Shown one piece after another: positions 51,301-63,556 of a stretch of DNA of 64,000 bases. Under the pieces are notes generated by a model, which did no database searches, was not told the origin of the DNA, and saw only the letters and a program-made list of their open reading frames with translations. The stretch is taken from NCBI GenBank assembly GCA_001972305.1, contig BDDD01000323.1, positions 248,001 through 312,000 of the forward strand, written 5' to 3'. The first letter of the stretch is position 1; every line of letters begins with the position of its first letter. The position numbers and the translations under genes were made by a program. The DNA comes from Cephalotus follicularis. Lineage: Eukaryota; Streptophyta; Magnoliopsida; Oxalidales; Cephalotaceae.

Positions 51301-52105
51301 GCATGCACACTGGGAGAGCTCAGGACTCTTGCACGGGACGCACGCGTTGGAAGCCCAAGACGCATGCGTACTGCATGCTCGGGTACTACTTCAGTGTGTC
51401 AAAGCGCACAACAGTGGCATGCTTGGAGTAACAGGAAACTCCATCTTGCATTAAGAACTTAATATACACTAATTCTAACACCCATTAAATGCAGAGGGCC
51501 ATTCTACACAGTCTAACCTTAAATTCACTCATTCAGTACATTGGGTCACTCCAACAGAATATAACATTCAATAAACATAAGCACTGAGTAGGTAGTAGAA
51601 ACCTACTTGGACATCCTCAGGAGTCTGATCATGCCTTCATTTGCCTTGCTCATCTGTTTTAAATGCTCCTTTGCCTCCAGATAGCTCTTTTCTCCCATTG
51701 CTTCTTCTTCCTTTGCTCATTTGCCATTCCTTCCTCATTTCTTCTTGTCTCTTACTCTCTTCAAATTATCAGTAACCATCACTACACCCACTTCCTTCTT
51801 TTTATAGCTACCCATGGAAGGCTCCAAAATTCTCTACACATTTCTACCATTTCATTCACTAAATTGGGCTGGTGAACTTGTTGGTTAACCCACTCTCTCT
51901 TCATTCCAATTTGGCCCAAGTCTTACTTTCCTTTTATAATATAACAGCCCAATAGTAATATATATTAGGCCTAAATAAATAAATAGTCATTCCTTCATTA
52001 ATTCCATTCTAGCCCAAAGACATTATCACATTTTTCGCCCAATTTCCATTAAATAAATTCGGCCTAGTTCAACAGTCATTCATTTATAAAATTTCGGGTA
52101 TTACA
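48377..52105 (-). mobile_element. Nested solo LTR, AATAA target duplication
   Basis: 3729 bp. On the minus strand it opens TGTAATACCCGAAATT (52105) and closes GGGGCGTTACA (48377), with perfect AATAA at 48372-48376 and 52106-52110. The overall layout (AT-rich start with repeated GCCCAA words, GC-rich body at about 49680-51400, GGTGATCC repeats) makes it a distant relative of the Tekay-like LTRs here. The open frames in its GC-rich body are not genes. Confidence 0.9.
49190..49375 (+). repeat. GGCTCATCTCGGTCGGTGATCC tandem units in nested LTR
   Basis: About seven degenerate units of about 26-28 bp. This array occupies the same relative place as the GGTGA minisatellite in the Tekay-like LTRs. 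Confidence 0.8.
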
Positions 52106-52885
52106 AATAATGTTTACTGTTTTCTCTACCAAAGAGAACTTATTATATTACAACATATATATGTAATATCATTGAATTGATTGTTGGTTACAAATCATGG
52201 AGTGTAATGTAACCGGGTGCAAAACATAGAGTGTACGCATCACTGGATTGAATTGATTGTTGGTTATAAATCATGGAGTGTAATGTAACCGGGTGCTAAC
52301 CACAGAGTGTACGCATCCCTGAATTGGATTGATTGGTCCTTTGAGATATGAGTGATTGATTGTTTGTACCCTTGTGCGGTATGATTGATACATGAGTGAT
52401 TGTAGCCACTTGGCATGATTGTTTATATATTGGAATATATATATATATATATATATACTATTTTCAAAATGATAAACTGTTATGCATAATTGTATCTTTA
52501 TATTCATTGTCATGCATACTTCCTACTTAGCCGAGTGAGGACAAAGGCTAATATCTACTATTTCCGATTGAAGTGAAGGATTGCACGAGCTGCTGAAGCC
52601 GTACTTGAAGGCTTCTTATTTTAAGGTTGATAATGTTGAATTGTAATAAGTCATACTTCCGTTATGTTATATTTACATTTATGATATGTAAAATATAACT
52701 TGTGTTGTACTTGTACGCATGTATTATGGGCTGCATGCGAATACTTTAAATAATCCAGTATATCGAATTCTTCCGCAAAGTTTCGAATTTATGACTATTT
52801 TGGTAAATGTTGGATTAAACTGATAACCATGTATTGTTATATATAATAAAATATTATAAATGTGGAAACGGGGTGTGACAAGTAG

Positions 52886-53300
52886 TATAGGTAGGGCTTT
52901 TATTTGTATAACAACACACTATATAGATAAAAACTGGCTTGTGCAGAAACGAATTCTTTCTTTCCGTGTCTTTGAACACCCTCACAATGGTTATGACATA
53001 ACTAGGCCAATAGAATCAGTAACACGTGAGTATGACATATTTGATAGAATTTTTTGCATTAGTTTTGATAATTTCACTAATAATACAAATGCTTTTCAAA
53101 TATTAAACTGAATCCTATTTTAGATGGTGCACTTTTTTATGTTAGATCCGCGTGTCATATTGTTAATCTTATTGTACAAGATGGTTTATCCACTACTAGA
53201 ACTGTTATTGACAACATTAGAAATGATGCCATCCATAATAAATGGTCGTCTAACAAAAAGACGAATTTAAACGAATTTGTAATAGGCATGGATTAAAATA
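52886..53300 (+). pseudogene. hAT transposase, central part
   Basis: Resumes the hAT reading after the LTR: ITTHYIDKNW (about 52912), RILSFRVFEHPHNG (about 52950), CISFDNFTNNTNAF (about 53060) and, in a shifted frame, RSACHIVNLIVQDGL-like sequence (about 53140-53190) corresponding to the family's conserved R-C-x-A-H-x-x-N-L word. The C-terminal dimerisation region is missing. Broken. Confidence 0.82.
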
Positions 53301-53324
53301 CAAAAGATTGTTAGTTAATGTCCT

Positions 53325-55906
53325 TGTTTAGCATAAAAATGTGTTGTTTTTAATACGTTATTTGTGATATTTTTATGCTTGGAATAGACTACTGTGGTTG
53401 TTTTTATTTGATTTTCAGGTATTATGCTTATTATTGCGGAATAAGAGAAAATTGAGATAAAACGCTACTTTTCGAGTTAAAGTGGTTTGAAGTCAAAAAT
53501 CGGTTAAAGAGTGCAACCACTTAAGCAAGAGAAGTCAAAATTTAAGGTTCAGAAGATATTGAATATTGGACTCATTTTGTTCATAAAATTATTTGGAGCA
53601 CTTTTAGTTCTTGGACCGACTGATTCTGAAGTTTCGATGAAGAGATATTGCAAGAAAACAAATGTTGAAGTACGTGGAGCCCACTACTTATGTCATCATG
53701 ATGTCATCTCCATATTTGCAACCATTTACACATGCACCATTTAGTCTTCAATTCAACGCCAGCAACCATGCAAAGTCCACTTCAATGCCCATGCATTGCC
53801 TCATCAACCAATCAGAAGAAGTCTTCATCCATGTGCCATTATTCAACATACAAGCCCACATCCATCAACAAAGCAACATGTAACCCAGTAATCAGCCCAA
53901 CCATGAAGCCATGCGTCCATGCAACGTCCATAACTAGATTAGAGTCGCTGCTTAGGGGGTCCACACAAGTCAATCAAATCAATCTAAACACCCCTATGTG
54001 TTCTTGGTGCCAGTCACCAAGTCATGTGATCGAAGAATGCCAAAGCTACATTGAAAATCAATATACTCCTGAGAATGTGTCTGCTATGAACCAATACAAC
54101 CCGTATAGTAACACTTACAATCCGGGTTGGCGTGATCATCCAAACTTCTCATGGAGTCAAGGGCAAAACATGCGAGGACAATCAAGCTTTTCGGGGAAGC
54201 CTTCTAGTGTTGGTGCCCCACCTCCACACTTTTCGGGACAACCTTCGAACTTTTCTAGCCAGTTTGCACCACAACCAACATTTCAAAGGTTCCCGCAAAA
54301 CACTAATCAACCATCCTTCCCACAAAATCAATTCCAAAATCAACAATCCCCTGGATTGTTGAACCAAAGGGAAGATACACCTAGGATGTCGTCATTAGAA
54401 AAGAATATAGAACTTCTTTTGAGCACTGTGATGACTAGTCAGCATAACATAGAGAAACAAATCTCTCAGCTAGCATCCGCAGTGCATAAAAGAGAGAAAG
54501 GGAAGATGCCTTCCCAACCCGAACCGAATCCTAGGACGACTATGATTCAGCCCGATCGTATCCAACCGCAATCTAATCCGCAATGCTCATCTTCTTCCGG
54601 CCCATCCGACCAAGCATTTGTCTTGCGAAGTGGAAGTGAGTACCAACCAGCGGATAAAACGGAAAGTTCGAGCGAGGAGTTGGTTGAGTCATTTGTGCAT
54701 GAAGACTCAAAAGAACAGCTGGTTGACTCCTTTGTGCAACCAACAAATTTGAATATGCAAGAAGAAGAAGTGAGAGAAGAGAAAGCGAAAGAAAAAGAGG
54801 AAAAGGAACAATTAATGGAAATACCCAAGCATTCATATGATCCCCCAGCTCCTTTTCCAAAAAGATTAGAAAAGAGATTAGATAAGAAAGCCCCCGCAAT
54901 GGAAAAGATCATCAATACGTTTAAACAAGTTCACATCAATATTCCATTGCTTGAAGCTATTGAGCAGGTGCCCTCTTACGCAAAAGTCCTAAAAGACTTA
55001 TGCACGAAAAAGAGGATCCTTCAGACTCCGAAAAAGGCTTTCTTGGCAGCCAATATCACTGCGATGATTTCGCAACCAAAGAATCTGAAATACAAAGATC
55101 CTGGCTGCCCAACAATCTCTTGTGTGATAGGAGACACCAAAATCGATCATGCCTTGCTCGATTTAGGAGCAAGTGTGAATTTATTGCCTTCATCTGTTTT
55201 TGAGCAACTAGGTTTAGGAGAGTTGCGCCCGGCCAATACGACTTTGCAATTAGCTGATAGGTCGGTGAAAGTACCAAAAGGGAAAATTGAGGATGCTTTG
55301 ATAAAGGTTGGTGAGTTTTTCTTTCCTGTCGACTTTGTCGTATTAGATACCCAGCCTGTTGCGAATATAAAAGACCAAATCCCAGTTATCCTTGGTAGAC
55401 CATTCTTGGCCACGAGTAATGCATTGATCAATTGCCGAAATGGTCTCATGAAGTTGAGTTTTGGAAAGTCGTCGATGGACTTTAACATTTTCCGATTGGG
55501 AAAGCATCAATCTAATTTTGATGATGTCTACGTGATTCGCTCGATTCCTGATACCATTGATTCGTATTTAAATATCGACTTTGATCGAAATATCAAGAGA
55601 GAATTCGAGATAGAGGAAGCTAAGAAAAATGACAGATTGCAGTGGCTAGAAAACGAGGAAGCGTTAGCATGGTTAGAAAAGAAGCTCAATGAGACAACGT
55701 CGGATAGTGAATGGGATCATCTATCCCATTACACACATAAACTCGCTACGCCTGACCAAAAGTACTTTGACGAAGACTTTGAGAACAGCTTACATATGTG
55801 GAATTCGACATACTCAATGTACAAAACTGTGTATTAATATAGGCAACCACTATCTGATTACTGTCTTGCATCTGCTCCTTAATATCATTGTATTGAACAT
55901 GATTAG
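53325..55906 (+). mobile_element. Athila-like Ty3/gypsy element, left part, broken
   Basis: Starts TGTTTAGCATAAAAATG and matches the Athila-type solo LTR at 37346 over about 110 bp, then diverges before a gag-protease coding stretch. Pol is not seen; the element meets the Tat-like LTR near 55907. It is broken, with few or no disruptions inside the long remaining reading frame. Confidence 0.75.
53732..55837 (+). pseudogene. Athila-like gag C-terminal part and protease, open over 701 codons
   Basis: A zinc knuckle CSWCQSPSHVIEEC (CX2CX4HX4C, about residues 90-103) is followed by the Athila-type NPYSNTYNPGWRDHPNFSW, a Gln/Pro/Asn-rich stretch, an acidic coiled-coil-like part (EEEVREEKAKEKEEKEQ, near residue 348) and a protease-like domain with ALLDLGASVNLLP (near residue 475) and VILGRPFL. 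The long open frame suggests this part decayed little, but the element as a whole is a fossil fragment and the frame may lack the true gag N-terminus. Confidence 0.82.
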
Positions 55907-56845
55907 TGTTGATACAGAAATCCTTCTCCCAATAGTATCCTACGTGGAGGACTTTAATTTGTTAAGAGGAACGCTTGCAACGGATACCTAGAGGAAGACT
56001 TCGATCTCTTATCCCTGCACAAAGTAACAAACTGGTGGAAGGTCCAGGAGGTTGTTCTCCCGGGGACACTCCGACGCTCAAGTTAGACAATATGCAGAGG
56101 GTATAAGGTTCCTTGCAATGTAAAAATGGCTGACCTTTGTTCAGATTGTTGAACTTGTATTTATAGTGTTGGCTTGTAACGGTTTGAGCGTGAAAAATGG
56201 AGGTTTTAGCTGTCCCCTAGGGAAATGCCGAGGATCTCGGTTATTCCCCTTGATCTCTGCCAAATATGTCATTGTTTCCTTTGTTAGTAGTTTGTTATAT
56301 CACTTCTTCCTTACTTGGATAAGGACGAATCCCAGGAAATTAGGAGGAGTTAACTCATTAACAAGGTGACGTTCCTCTGTCACAGGACTGTTAAGGAAAT
56401 GAATTATGACACTGCTGCCGAGGTCATTGGCCTCATGATGCTTCCTCAGCGGTGTACATTTTGGACGCCTGGTCCTCTAATGTTCATCCGAGGATGAGGT
56501 CTTTTTGGATAACGCCGAGGAGAAAGTCCTCGGTTTCTGTGTAATGGAGGGTATGTCTCATGTTCCATGTCTGATTGGTACTTTGGGCAGGGGAAGTCCT
56601 CGGCCCTGGCACCCTGGGTGAGGTCCTCTGACCGGAAGCCCAGGGAAGCTCCTCGGCGTCGATGTCTCAGTATGTGCTCTTCGAAAAATGGTGGTCCTCG
56701 GCTCTGGGTCCGAGGAGCTTGTCCTCTGTCAAGTAAGCGTTCCTCGGCCTGGCCTTTGGCAAGCTTCTAATCCCCTCTGGACAACTGGTCATGTCTGCGG
56801 TGGACACGTGTCCCTCTTAATATAAACAGATTTTTCTCCCATCAT
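55907..56845 (-). repeat. Probable LTR of the second Tat-like element
   Basis: On the minus strand it starts TGATGGGAGAAAA (56845) directly after a polypurine-like CCAGGGGGCATA, has a TATA word (CTATAAATAC, about 56156-56165), and near its end carries CTTGAGCGTCGGAGTG (about 56065-56080), the word typical of Tat/Ogre LTR ends. The far end is at 55907 or 55910. Confidence 0.6.
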
Positions 56846-57270
56846 ATGCCCCCTGGTCCTTCTTCTCTGGCCTTGGTCAGAGGAGGAGGATCAGAGTTGT
56901 GAGTCGTGGCCCAGGCAAGACTCCTCTGCAGTACTTCCTGCTAGCTTCTCCTTGTACAAATGGGCTGAGGCTGAGAGTGTTGCTTTTGCCGGTCCTCTGA
57001 CGTAAGACATAGTTTGCCTGAACCGAGGATTAAAGCCTGCCCCTTGGTCTGTCACCAATTTTATTAACTGGCCTCGTGTCGCGAGCCGTTATGATTAGTA
57101 TTTAAGTTGCGTACTGAATACGCTTCACACGTGGCATGCACAGAGCGTCTCCCGCCCTTGTCTTTTTGTTTCCCGCGTCTGTCTCTTCGTTTCCCGCGTC
57201 TGATTTAATGGTCCGTTTCCTCGCCATTGGATCTGAGTGAGGTGGAGGGCTAGGATCCGAGGTGGGGGTC

Positions 57271-57276
57271 TATAAA
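57271..57276 (+). promoter_or_regulatory. TATA box of the Tat-like antisense ORF
   Basis: TATAAA in a TCTATAAAGGCC context, 212 bp before the ORF start. A GTAAGT donor-like word at 57401-57406 and acceptor-like CCAG (57428-57431) or TTTAG (57451-57455) suggest a possible small 5' UTR intron. Confidence 0.55.
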
Positions 57277-57482
57277 GGCCTTTGTTCTTCTCAAAGCAAA
57301 ACCACCACTTGAACCTTCAAAACTTACATTGTTGTTGAGAGCTTGATAAATCTGCTGTGCCTTCAGAACCCTATTCCATCTCTTCAAATCAAGGTCTTTG
57401 GTAAGTTTCTGTCATCTCCCTGCTTTTCCAGATCGTTCTAAGATTTTTTCTTTAGCAATTCCTTCTTCTTCATCTCAAACTC

Positions 57483-58157
57483 ATGGCTAGTCAAGAACAA
57501 TCCAGTGGGTCTTATTCTACTTCTCCCCTATCAGTCGAGCCTTTGGCCATGGTGGTTCCCACCGTCGAGAGGCCACTTGGTGTTGATGGTACCCTGGGGG
57601 CTGCGGTGGGTGACCCTGCTGCACCCATTGCAGGGGTTAACCCTCTTCCTGATGATTGTGTCTTCGATGTAAGCACCCTCAGTCGTGCTGAGGTCAAAAT
57701 GCTCTCTGAGAGGTATAATTTTCCTCGGGGGCTGACCTACTGCATTCCCTCAGATCCTCGGATGGTTACCATGCACAGAGAGGGCCTCTTTGTCATCTTC
57801 GAAGGGGCTCTTTCTCATGGCCTGAGGGTCCCAATTCCCTCCTTTGCCATCTCTATCTTAGTCCACTTCAGTCTCCATCCCTCACTTCTTCAACCTCAAT
57901 CCTGGAGCTTCATGATTGGCTTCCTTGTCAAGTGCATAGAGTCCGAGGTGGATGCGACAGTGAACCTTTTCAAAGTGTTCCACGTCCTCTCGGCCACCCC
58001 TAAAACAAACGGGTATTTTTTCAAGTCTCGTTCTGGGGTGAAGAAGCTTCTCCTCAACCCTACCAAGTCCATAAAACATTGGAGGAAGAGGTACTTTTTA
58101 ATAAAGGACTTCGAAGGGTTTACTCCCTCTCCCTGGTGCAATTCCCTGGACACAAAA
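57483..58157 (+). pseudogene. Tat-like antisense ORF, PF04195-like, truncated
   Basis: Starts MASQEQSSG, with a Ser/Pro/Gly-rich N-terminus and then the PF04195-type pattern: SERYNFPRGL, GLFVIFEGALSHGLRVPIP, a hydrophobic helix, QSWSFMIGFLVKC, NLFKVFHVL. The same words in the same order occur on the minus strand at 16900-17471. About 225 codons remain before the gypsy insertion; the apparent continuation of the frame past 58157 is LTR sequence and not part of the protein. Function unknown. Confidence 0.65.
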
Positions 58158-60913
58158 TGTCACGCCCCGAAACGTGGGATGGGCCCCACGATTCGACACG
58201 TGGCAAACCGTACAATCAATATCAATAATTTCCACAAAAATTTAAAACGTATAAACAAATCATAAACATATATATAAACATTTATTTAATGTGTGGATTA
58301 TAGACCCAGTTCGAATCATACAAATTACATACTACTGTGAACCAAAATAAAATAAATACATAATTTATTTTCTGCAACTTGTTCATGAAAGCGTACTGTC
58401 GAGGAGGAGCTTACTCAATAATCCTTTGTCTCTAGTGCTGCTGCGATGTGCCTCCACTACCTGTACCTGTACCTGGCCCATTCAAAGGAATGGGTCAGCA
58501 ACCCTGAGGGTTGTGTAGGTCACCCCATACACGGGCACATACCAGAGGAACAAACAATGCAAACAGAGTAGAAAATAATAAATATGCAAATCATAATTCA
58601 GACATAATCATCATCACGCTTTTATCCTCGGACTACTCTACTCGAATCATACATAAAATCATTGCACAGAGGAGTCTAGTCCGGTCATCCTATGGTCTGG
58701 TCAATATGCATGGTTCACCTTTAGGCTCACCTGCCCGCGGAATTCTCCTCCGGGTTCACCTGCAGAGCGGAATTCGCCCTTTGCTCACCTGCTCTGACGG
58801 TTCACCCTGTGGATCACCAGCTCTGGCGGAATTCACCTTTAGGTTCACCATTAGCGGATTCGCCCGAAGATCACCTGCCTCACGAAATTCACCCGTTGGG
58901 TTCACCTGCTCGGCGGAATTCTCCCCAGTTGGGCTCACCAGCCTGGAATCATCCTTAAACTTCCTTTACAAATCCTATTCCTTTTCTTTAACATTTATAT
59001 ATATATATATATATATTAATATCATTCTGCACTTATCACATATTATAATCCTCATCTACTGTAGCATCACTTTTCCATCACTCATATTGCATTTATCCTT
59101 CTGACAATGGCTATGACTTGCCATCCCATTCTGGCACCTGACCCGTGCATAACTTACTGTTGAGCATATACATATATTAAACTCCTTACTGTGCTAGCCC
59201 ATATGCATGCCCAGAATGTGTGCACGTTGGCTCTAGTGCTATCCCCGCCATTTCATACCCAGGTACATGACGTTCGGGATGCACGAGGTACAGGGCAGGT
59301 GAGCAGTGTCACCACGGTGCCTTGGGCATGCACCTCGGCTTCCCTGGTGTATTACAATGGCATCTCTGGCGTTAGTGCCGGTGCGTCCTCGACATTAGTG
59401 TTGGTGAAGGAGCATGCAGGGGACAGGGGTGAGCTCGCATGCAATGGGCGCATGGTAGAGGACCATTTGGTGCGTGCATGGGAGCTGTAACGCATCCTCG
59501 GGTGGCCATGGAGAGCTCGGCGCCTCATCTCCCTAGTGCCTTGGCACGCACATCCCGCTTGCAGTGGTTAGTGGGGAAGCTCGACGCCTGGCATGCTGAG
59601 GACGCATGCCTGGCTCCTCGGACGCGTCTTCACAATGACACCATGGCATAGGGTATGGCACCTCGGTAGCGGGTGTTCAACGCCATGGTTCTCGGCAGTT
59701 GGTGGTCAGCACCGCAGAACCCGTAGGAGCTCGGCACCATATACACTGGGCGCTTGGGCTCCTCGGCAATACACCCCGATGCATACCTGGTTCACCTCGG
59801 CGTTTGCCCAGAGAGGCACGATTGGTTTCTCAGGCATGTCATCATCTCGGCGCATGGCTCCCCAGTACTGGCGGAGGAGCTCTGCTTAGGCCCGTATGGA
59901 TGCTCAGGCACTGTTGAGCACGCCTGGACGCATGCACGGTAACGCCAGCGCCGAGGAGGAGGTTCGGCGTTTACCGGCGAGGAGCTCAAGCCTCTCACCA
60001 TGCATGGACACATGGTCAGAGGAGCTCAACTCATCACTGCATAGACACTCATGGCGTTCTTTTACGACAAGCAGAGGATACAAGCCAGAGATGAACACAC
60101 GCATCTCATACACAAATATTGGGGATGGTCACGTGTTGCGCACTACTAGTTAGTGGCACATGCCTACTTTAATATAAATCCTACCTTGCAGACTTAATTC
60201 CAGTAAATAATCAAGCAAACAATAAAACACAGAGAAGACAAACATCAACACATAACAATCCACACGCACACAATATGCTGGTAGGCACTCAGGTATAGAG
60301 CAACCTACCTGGAGGTGGTTGGAAACGGAGATGGTCTACTTGCTCCATAATTTCTTGACTTCCTTCCTTGCCGAGGACTACCTCACGTTCAAGTTGTCTC
60401 TTTCCTTTACACTTGCTCTACTTTCTTCTTACTCCCTCAAGGAGGGTATTTGAAGATTGCACTTTTTGAAAGCAGGGGACCTTCCTCTTGTCTTCTTCCT
60501 CTTTTCCTGCCAGCCGCCGGTCCCCACTTCCATTTCCTCACTTCTCTCGACTTTTCTGGAACCAATGCCTGTGAGAAAAATGCCAAAGCATAATTCATGG
60601 CCATCCTTTGTCCTTATATACTTGTTAACCGAAGACTCTGGAATTCTCCAGGAAATTTCAAATGGACACAGGCTGCCATTGTGGGCTTTGGGCTGACTTC
60701 CTCAAATGGCCCTTTTCTTCTTAACTTTTAAGTCCAATTACATTATACTATATTAACCATGGCCCAAAATAAAACAATTCTCTAAGCTCGATATCATAAT
60801 ATATATCCCATTAAGGCCCAATAATTACATCATAAATTCGGGTCCGGCCCAAAAAGTGGAAAAATAATTACAAGGCCCAATAAATATATTTTATAATATT
60901 TAGGACTCTTACA
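58158..60913 (-). repeat. 3' LTR of the minus-strand Tekay-like element
   Basis: 2756 bp; on the minus strand TGTAAGAGTCCTAAATATT (60913) to GGGGCGTGACA (58158). It carries the splice-donor-like CCAGGTAGGTTGC (donor at 60307-60308), the GC-rich body and the minisatellite at about 58700-58950. An (AT)n run lies at about 58995-59016. Confidence 0.92.
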
Positions 60914-60926
60914 TCCTCCCCTCCTT
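60914..60926 (-). other. Polypurine tract
   Basis: AAGGAGGGGAGGA on the minus strand directly before the LTR start. Confidence 0.8.
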
Positions 60927-60949
60927 AGAGAAATCTCATCCCGAGATTT

Positions 60950-61860
60950 CTAGGGTGAAAACAACTGGGGGTATTTAGCTTGCATATCATCTTCTCTTTC
61001 CCACGTGGCTTCTTCTACTCCGTGATATTGCCATAACACCTTTACTAACGGAATGGTTTTGTTCCTCAATTGCTTGACTCGTCGGTCGAGAATTCGGATA
61101 GGCATCTCTTCGAAACTCAAATCCGTTCTCAACTCTAGAGGTTCCCATTGTAAAACGTGAGAAGGGTCGGGATGGTACTTCCTCAGCATCGAAACATGAA
61201 ACACGTTGTGCACATCCGCCAGGCTGGGTGGTAAGGCAAGTCGGTAAGCAACAGGACCCACTCTTTCTAGGATCTCAAAAGGTCCTATAAACCTAGGGGT
61301 TAACTTTCCTTTCTTGCCGAACCTCATGATCCCTTTAGTTGGAGAGACTTTGAGGAATACATGATCGCCCACAGCGAACTCCAATTCTCGCCTGCGGTGG
61401 TCTGCATAGCTTTTCTGTCGGCTTTGCGCTGTACGGAGTCTTTCTCGGATAACTTTTGCCTTCTCGGTCGTGTCTTGGACAAGCTTAGGTCCCACAAGAC
61501 TTTGTTCTCCCACTTCGAACCAACAGACTGGGGTTCTGCACTTCCTTCCATAAAGAGCCTCGAACGGTGTCATACCAATGCTGGCGTGAAAACTATTGTT
61601 GTACGAGAACTCTACCAGCGGTAGATGGTCCTCCCAGCTACCTCCCCAATCCAAAACACATGCTCGCAGCATGTCTTCCAGAGTCTGAATGGTCCTCTCA
61701 GACTGTCCATCAGTCTGAGGATGGAAAGCTGTGCTAAAATTCAACTGAGTACCAAAAGCTTCTTACAGTTTCCTCCAAAATCGCGATGTAAAACGGGGGT
61801 CTCTGTCAGACACCACACTGATTGGTACTCCATGGAGCCTCACAATTTCAGCAATGTACA
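60950..61860 (-). pseudogene. Gypsy integrase C-terminal half and chromodomain-like tail
   Basis: [20 protein letters not shown] near the right, [33 protein letters not shown] and [13 protein letters not shown], ending in the chromodomain-like [14 protein letters not shown] and a KYPQLF close. Very similar to 22211-23006. Part of a fossil. Confidence 0.88.
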
Positions 61861-63511
61861 TATTTGCTAGCCGTGACAGAGAAAAGTTCGTCTTGATCGT
61901 GAGAAAATGTGTAGACTTAGTAAAGCGATCGACAATTACCCATATAGCATCACGGCCATTTCTTGTTCCAGGCAGTCCTGTCACGAAATCCATCGTTATG
62001 TGTTCCCATTTCCACTGTGCCACAGGCAACGACTGTAACAATCCTGCTGGTCTTTGGTGTTCTGTTTTAACCTGTTGGCATGTTAAACAGACCACATTTG
62101 CCTTGCCTGGATGGTATTGTATTTCACAGTTATAGTCATTCAGCAACTCCATCCATCTGCGTTGTCTCATATTCAGATCCTTCTGTGAGAACAAGTACTT
62201 TAAACTCTTGTGATCAGTATACACCTCAAACTTTGTACCATATAGATAATGCCTCCATTTACGCAGGGCGAATACTATCGCTGCCAACTCAAGATCATGA
62301 GTGGGATAGTTTTCTTCATGGGGTTTTAACTTCCTTGAGGCATATGCGATCACTCTTCCGTGCTGCATAAGGACACAACCTAGGCCACTGCCTGATGCGT
62401 CACTGTATACAACGAAGCCTTCGTTGCCTTCTGGTAAGGCTAAGACTGGTGCAGTAATCAGGCGATGCTTTAATTCTTGGAAACTCCGTTCACAAGCATC
62501 ATCCCAAACAAAAGCCACATTCTTCTGCGTCAATCTTGTCAGAGGTGTTGCTATTTTTGAAAAGCCTTCCACAAATCGACGGTAATATCCTGTCAAGCCA
62601 AGAAAGCTCTGGACTTCCGTCACATTCGTTGGTCGTCTCCAGCTCTTCACTGCTTCGATTTTTGTAGGGTCTACGGACAATCCTGCGCTGGATATAACAT
62701 GACCAAGGAATGTCACCTCTGATAACCAGAATTCACATTTACTAAACTTGACATACAACTGATGGTCTCTGAGAGTTTGTAATGCCAAGTGTAGGTGTTC
62801 ACCATGTTCTTCCATAGACTTTGAGTATATCAAGATGTCATCGATGAACACTACTATGAACTGGTCAAGATACGGGCTAAATATCTTGTTCATTAAGCTC
62901 ATGAATGCAGCAGGGGCGTTGGTCACCCCAAAAGGCATTACTACAAATTCGTAGTGTCCATATCGTGACCTGAAAGCAGTCTTGGGAATATCTTCCGCTC
63001 TAACCCGGAGCTGGTGATATCCTGATCTCAGATCCAACTTAGAAAACACTGAAGATCCCTTAAGCTGATCGAACAAATCATCGATGTGCGGCAATGGATA
63101 CTTGTTCTTAACTGTCACTTTATTCAACTGCCGGTAATCGATACACATTCTAAGGGATCCATCCTTCTTTTTCACAAACAAGACCGGTGCTCCCCAAAGG
63201 GATACACTGGGTCTGATGAACCCTTTGTCTAGCAATTCCTGTAGCTGCACTTTCAGTTCCTTTAACTCAGGAGGGGCCATTCGGTAAGGAGCCGTTGATA
63301 TCGGGGCTGTTCCTGGTAAAAGATCTATAGCAAACTCCACATCTCTCTCAGGAGGTAAGGACGTCAGCTCTTCCGGAAATACATCCGGGTATTCACAAAC
63401 AACAGGAACATCTTCCAACTTCGGTATCCATTTGCTATCGTCCGTTACATGTGCCAGGTAAGCAGTACAATCCTGTCTCAAGAGTCTGTCAGCCTGGACA
63501 GCAGATATCAT
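61763..63511 (-). pseudogene. Gypsy reverse transcriptase, RNase H and integrase N-terminal part
   Basis: RT words [46 protein letters not shown] and the active site FIDDILIYS. RNase H words [34 protein letters not shown] and [10 protein letters not shown]. Then integrase core words [21 protein letters not shown] and [12 protein letters not shown]. About 580 codons are open in one frame. Part of a fossil element that extends past the window. Confidence 0.9.
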
Positions 63512-63556
63512 AGTAACTGACTGATGCTCTAACGTCCCGATAAATTGGAACGAGGA

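Larger units (their letters stand above)
46766..52880 (+). mobile_element. Solo LTR, gypsy type, AGTAG target duplication, itself split
   Basis: Opens TGTAATAACCGC and closes ACGGGGTGTGACA with perfect AGTAG at 46761-46765 and 52881-52885. Without the nested LTR at 48377-52105 it is about 2.4 kb. It contains a GTCGAC-rich repeat (47786-47945), a duplicated TAAATCATGGAGTGTAATGT-type repeat (about 52188-52305) and an (AT)n run (52437-52456). Confidence 0.9.
45520..53324 (+). mobile_element. hAT transposon, split by nested LTRs and cut on the right
   Basis: Two transposase parts on the plus strand, 46241-46760 and 52886-53300, are separated by the solo LTR at 46766-52880. Removing that LTR and one AGTAG copy restores continuity. 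The left end is placed near TAGTGGTGGGGAC (45520) only tentatively. The repeated GGTCCAGCCTGG / GGGCCCGTAAC words at 45560-45660 could be subterminal repeats. The right end is lost where the Athila-like element begins. Confidence 0.75.
55907..58157 (-). mobile_element. Second Tat-like element, 3' part only, broken
   Basis: Mirror image of 15966-19736: an LTR on the minus strand (55907-56845), then an antisense ORF on the plus strand with its own TATA box. No pol in view. The ORF is interrupted at 58158 by the Tekay-like gypsy element. Confidence 0.6.

Noticed and set aside
57483-58265. Reading the 260-codon frame as one protein
   Set aside because: The last part crosses the LTR boundary at 58158 and encodes LTR sequence; only the part before it belongs to the antisense ORF.
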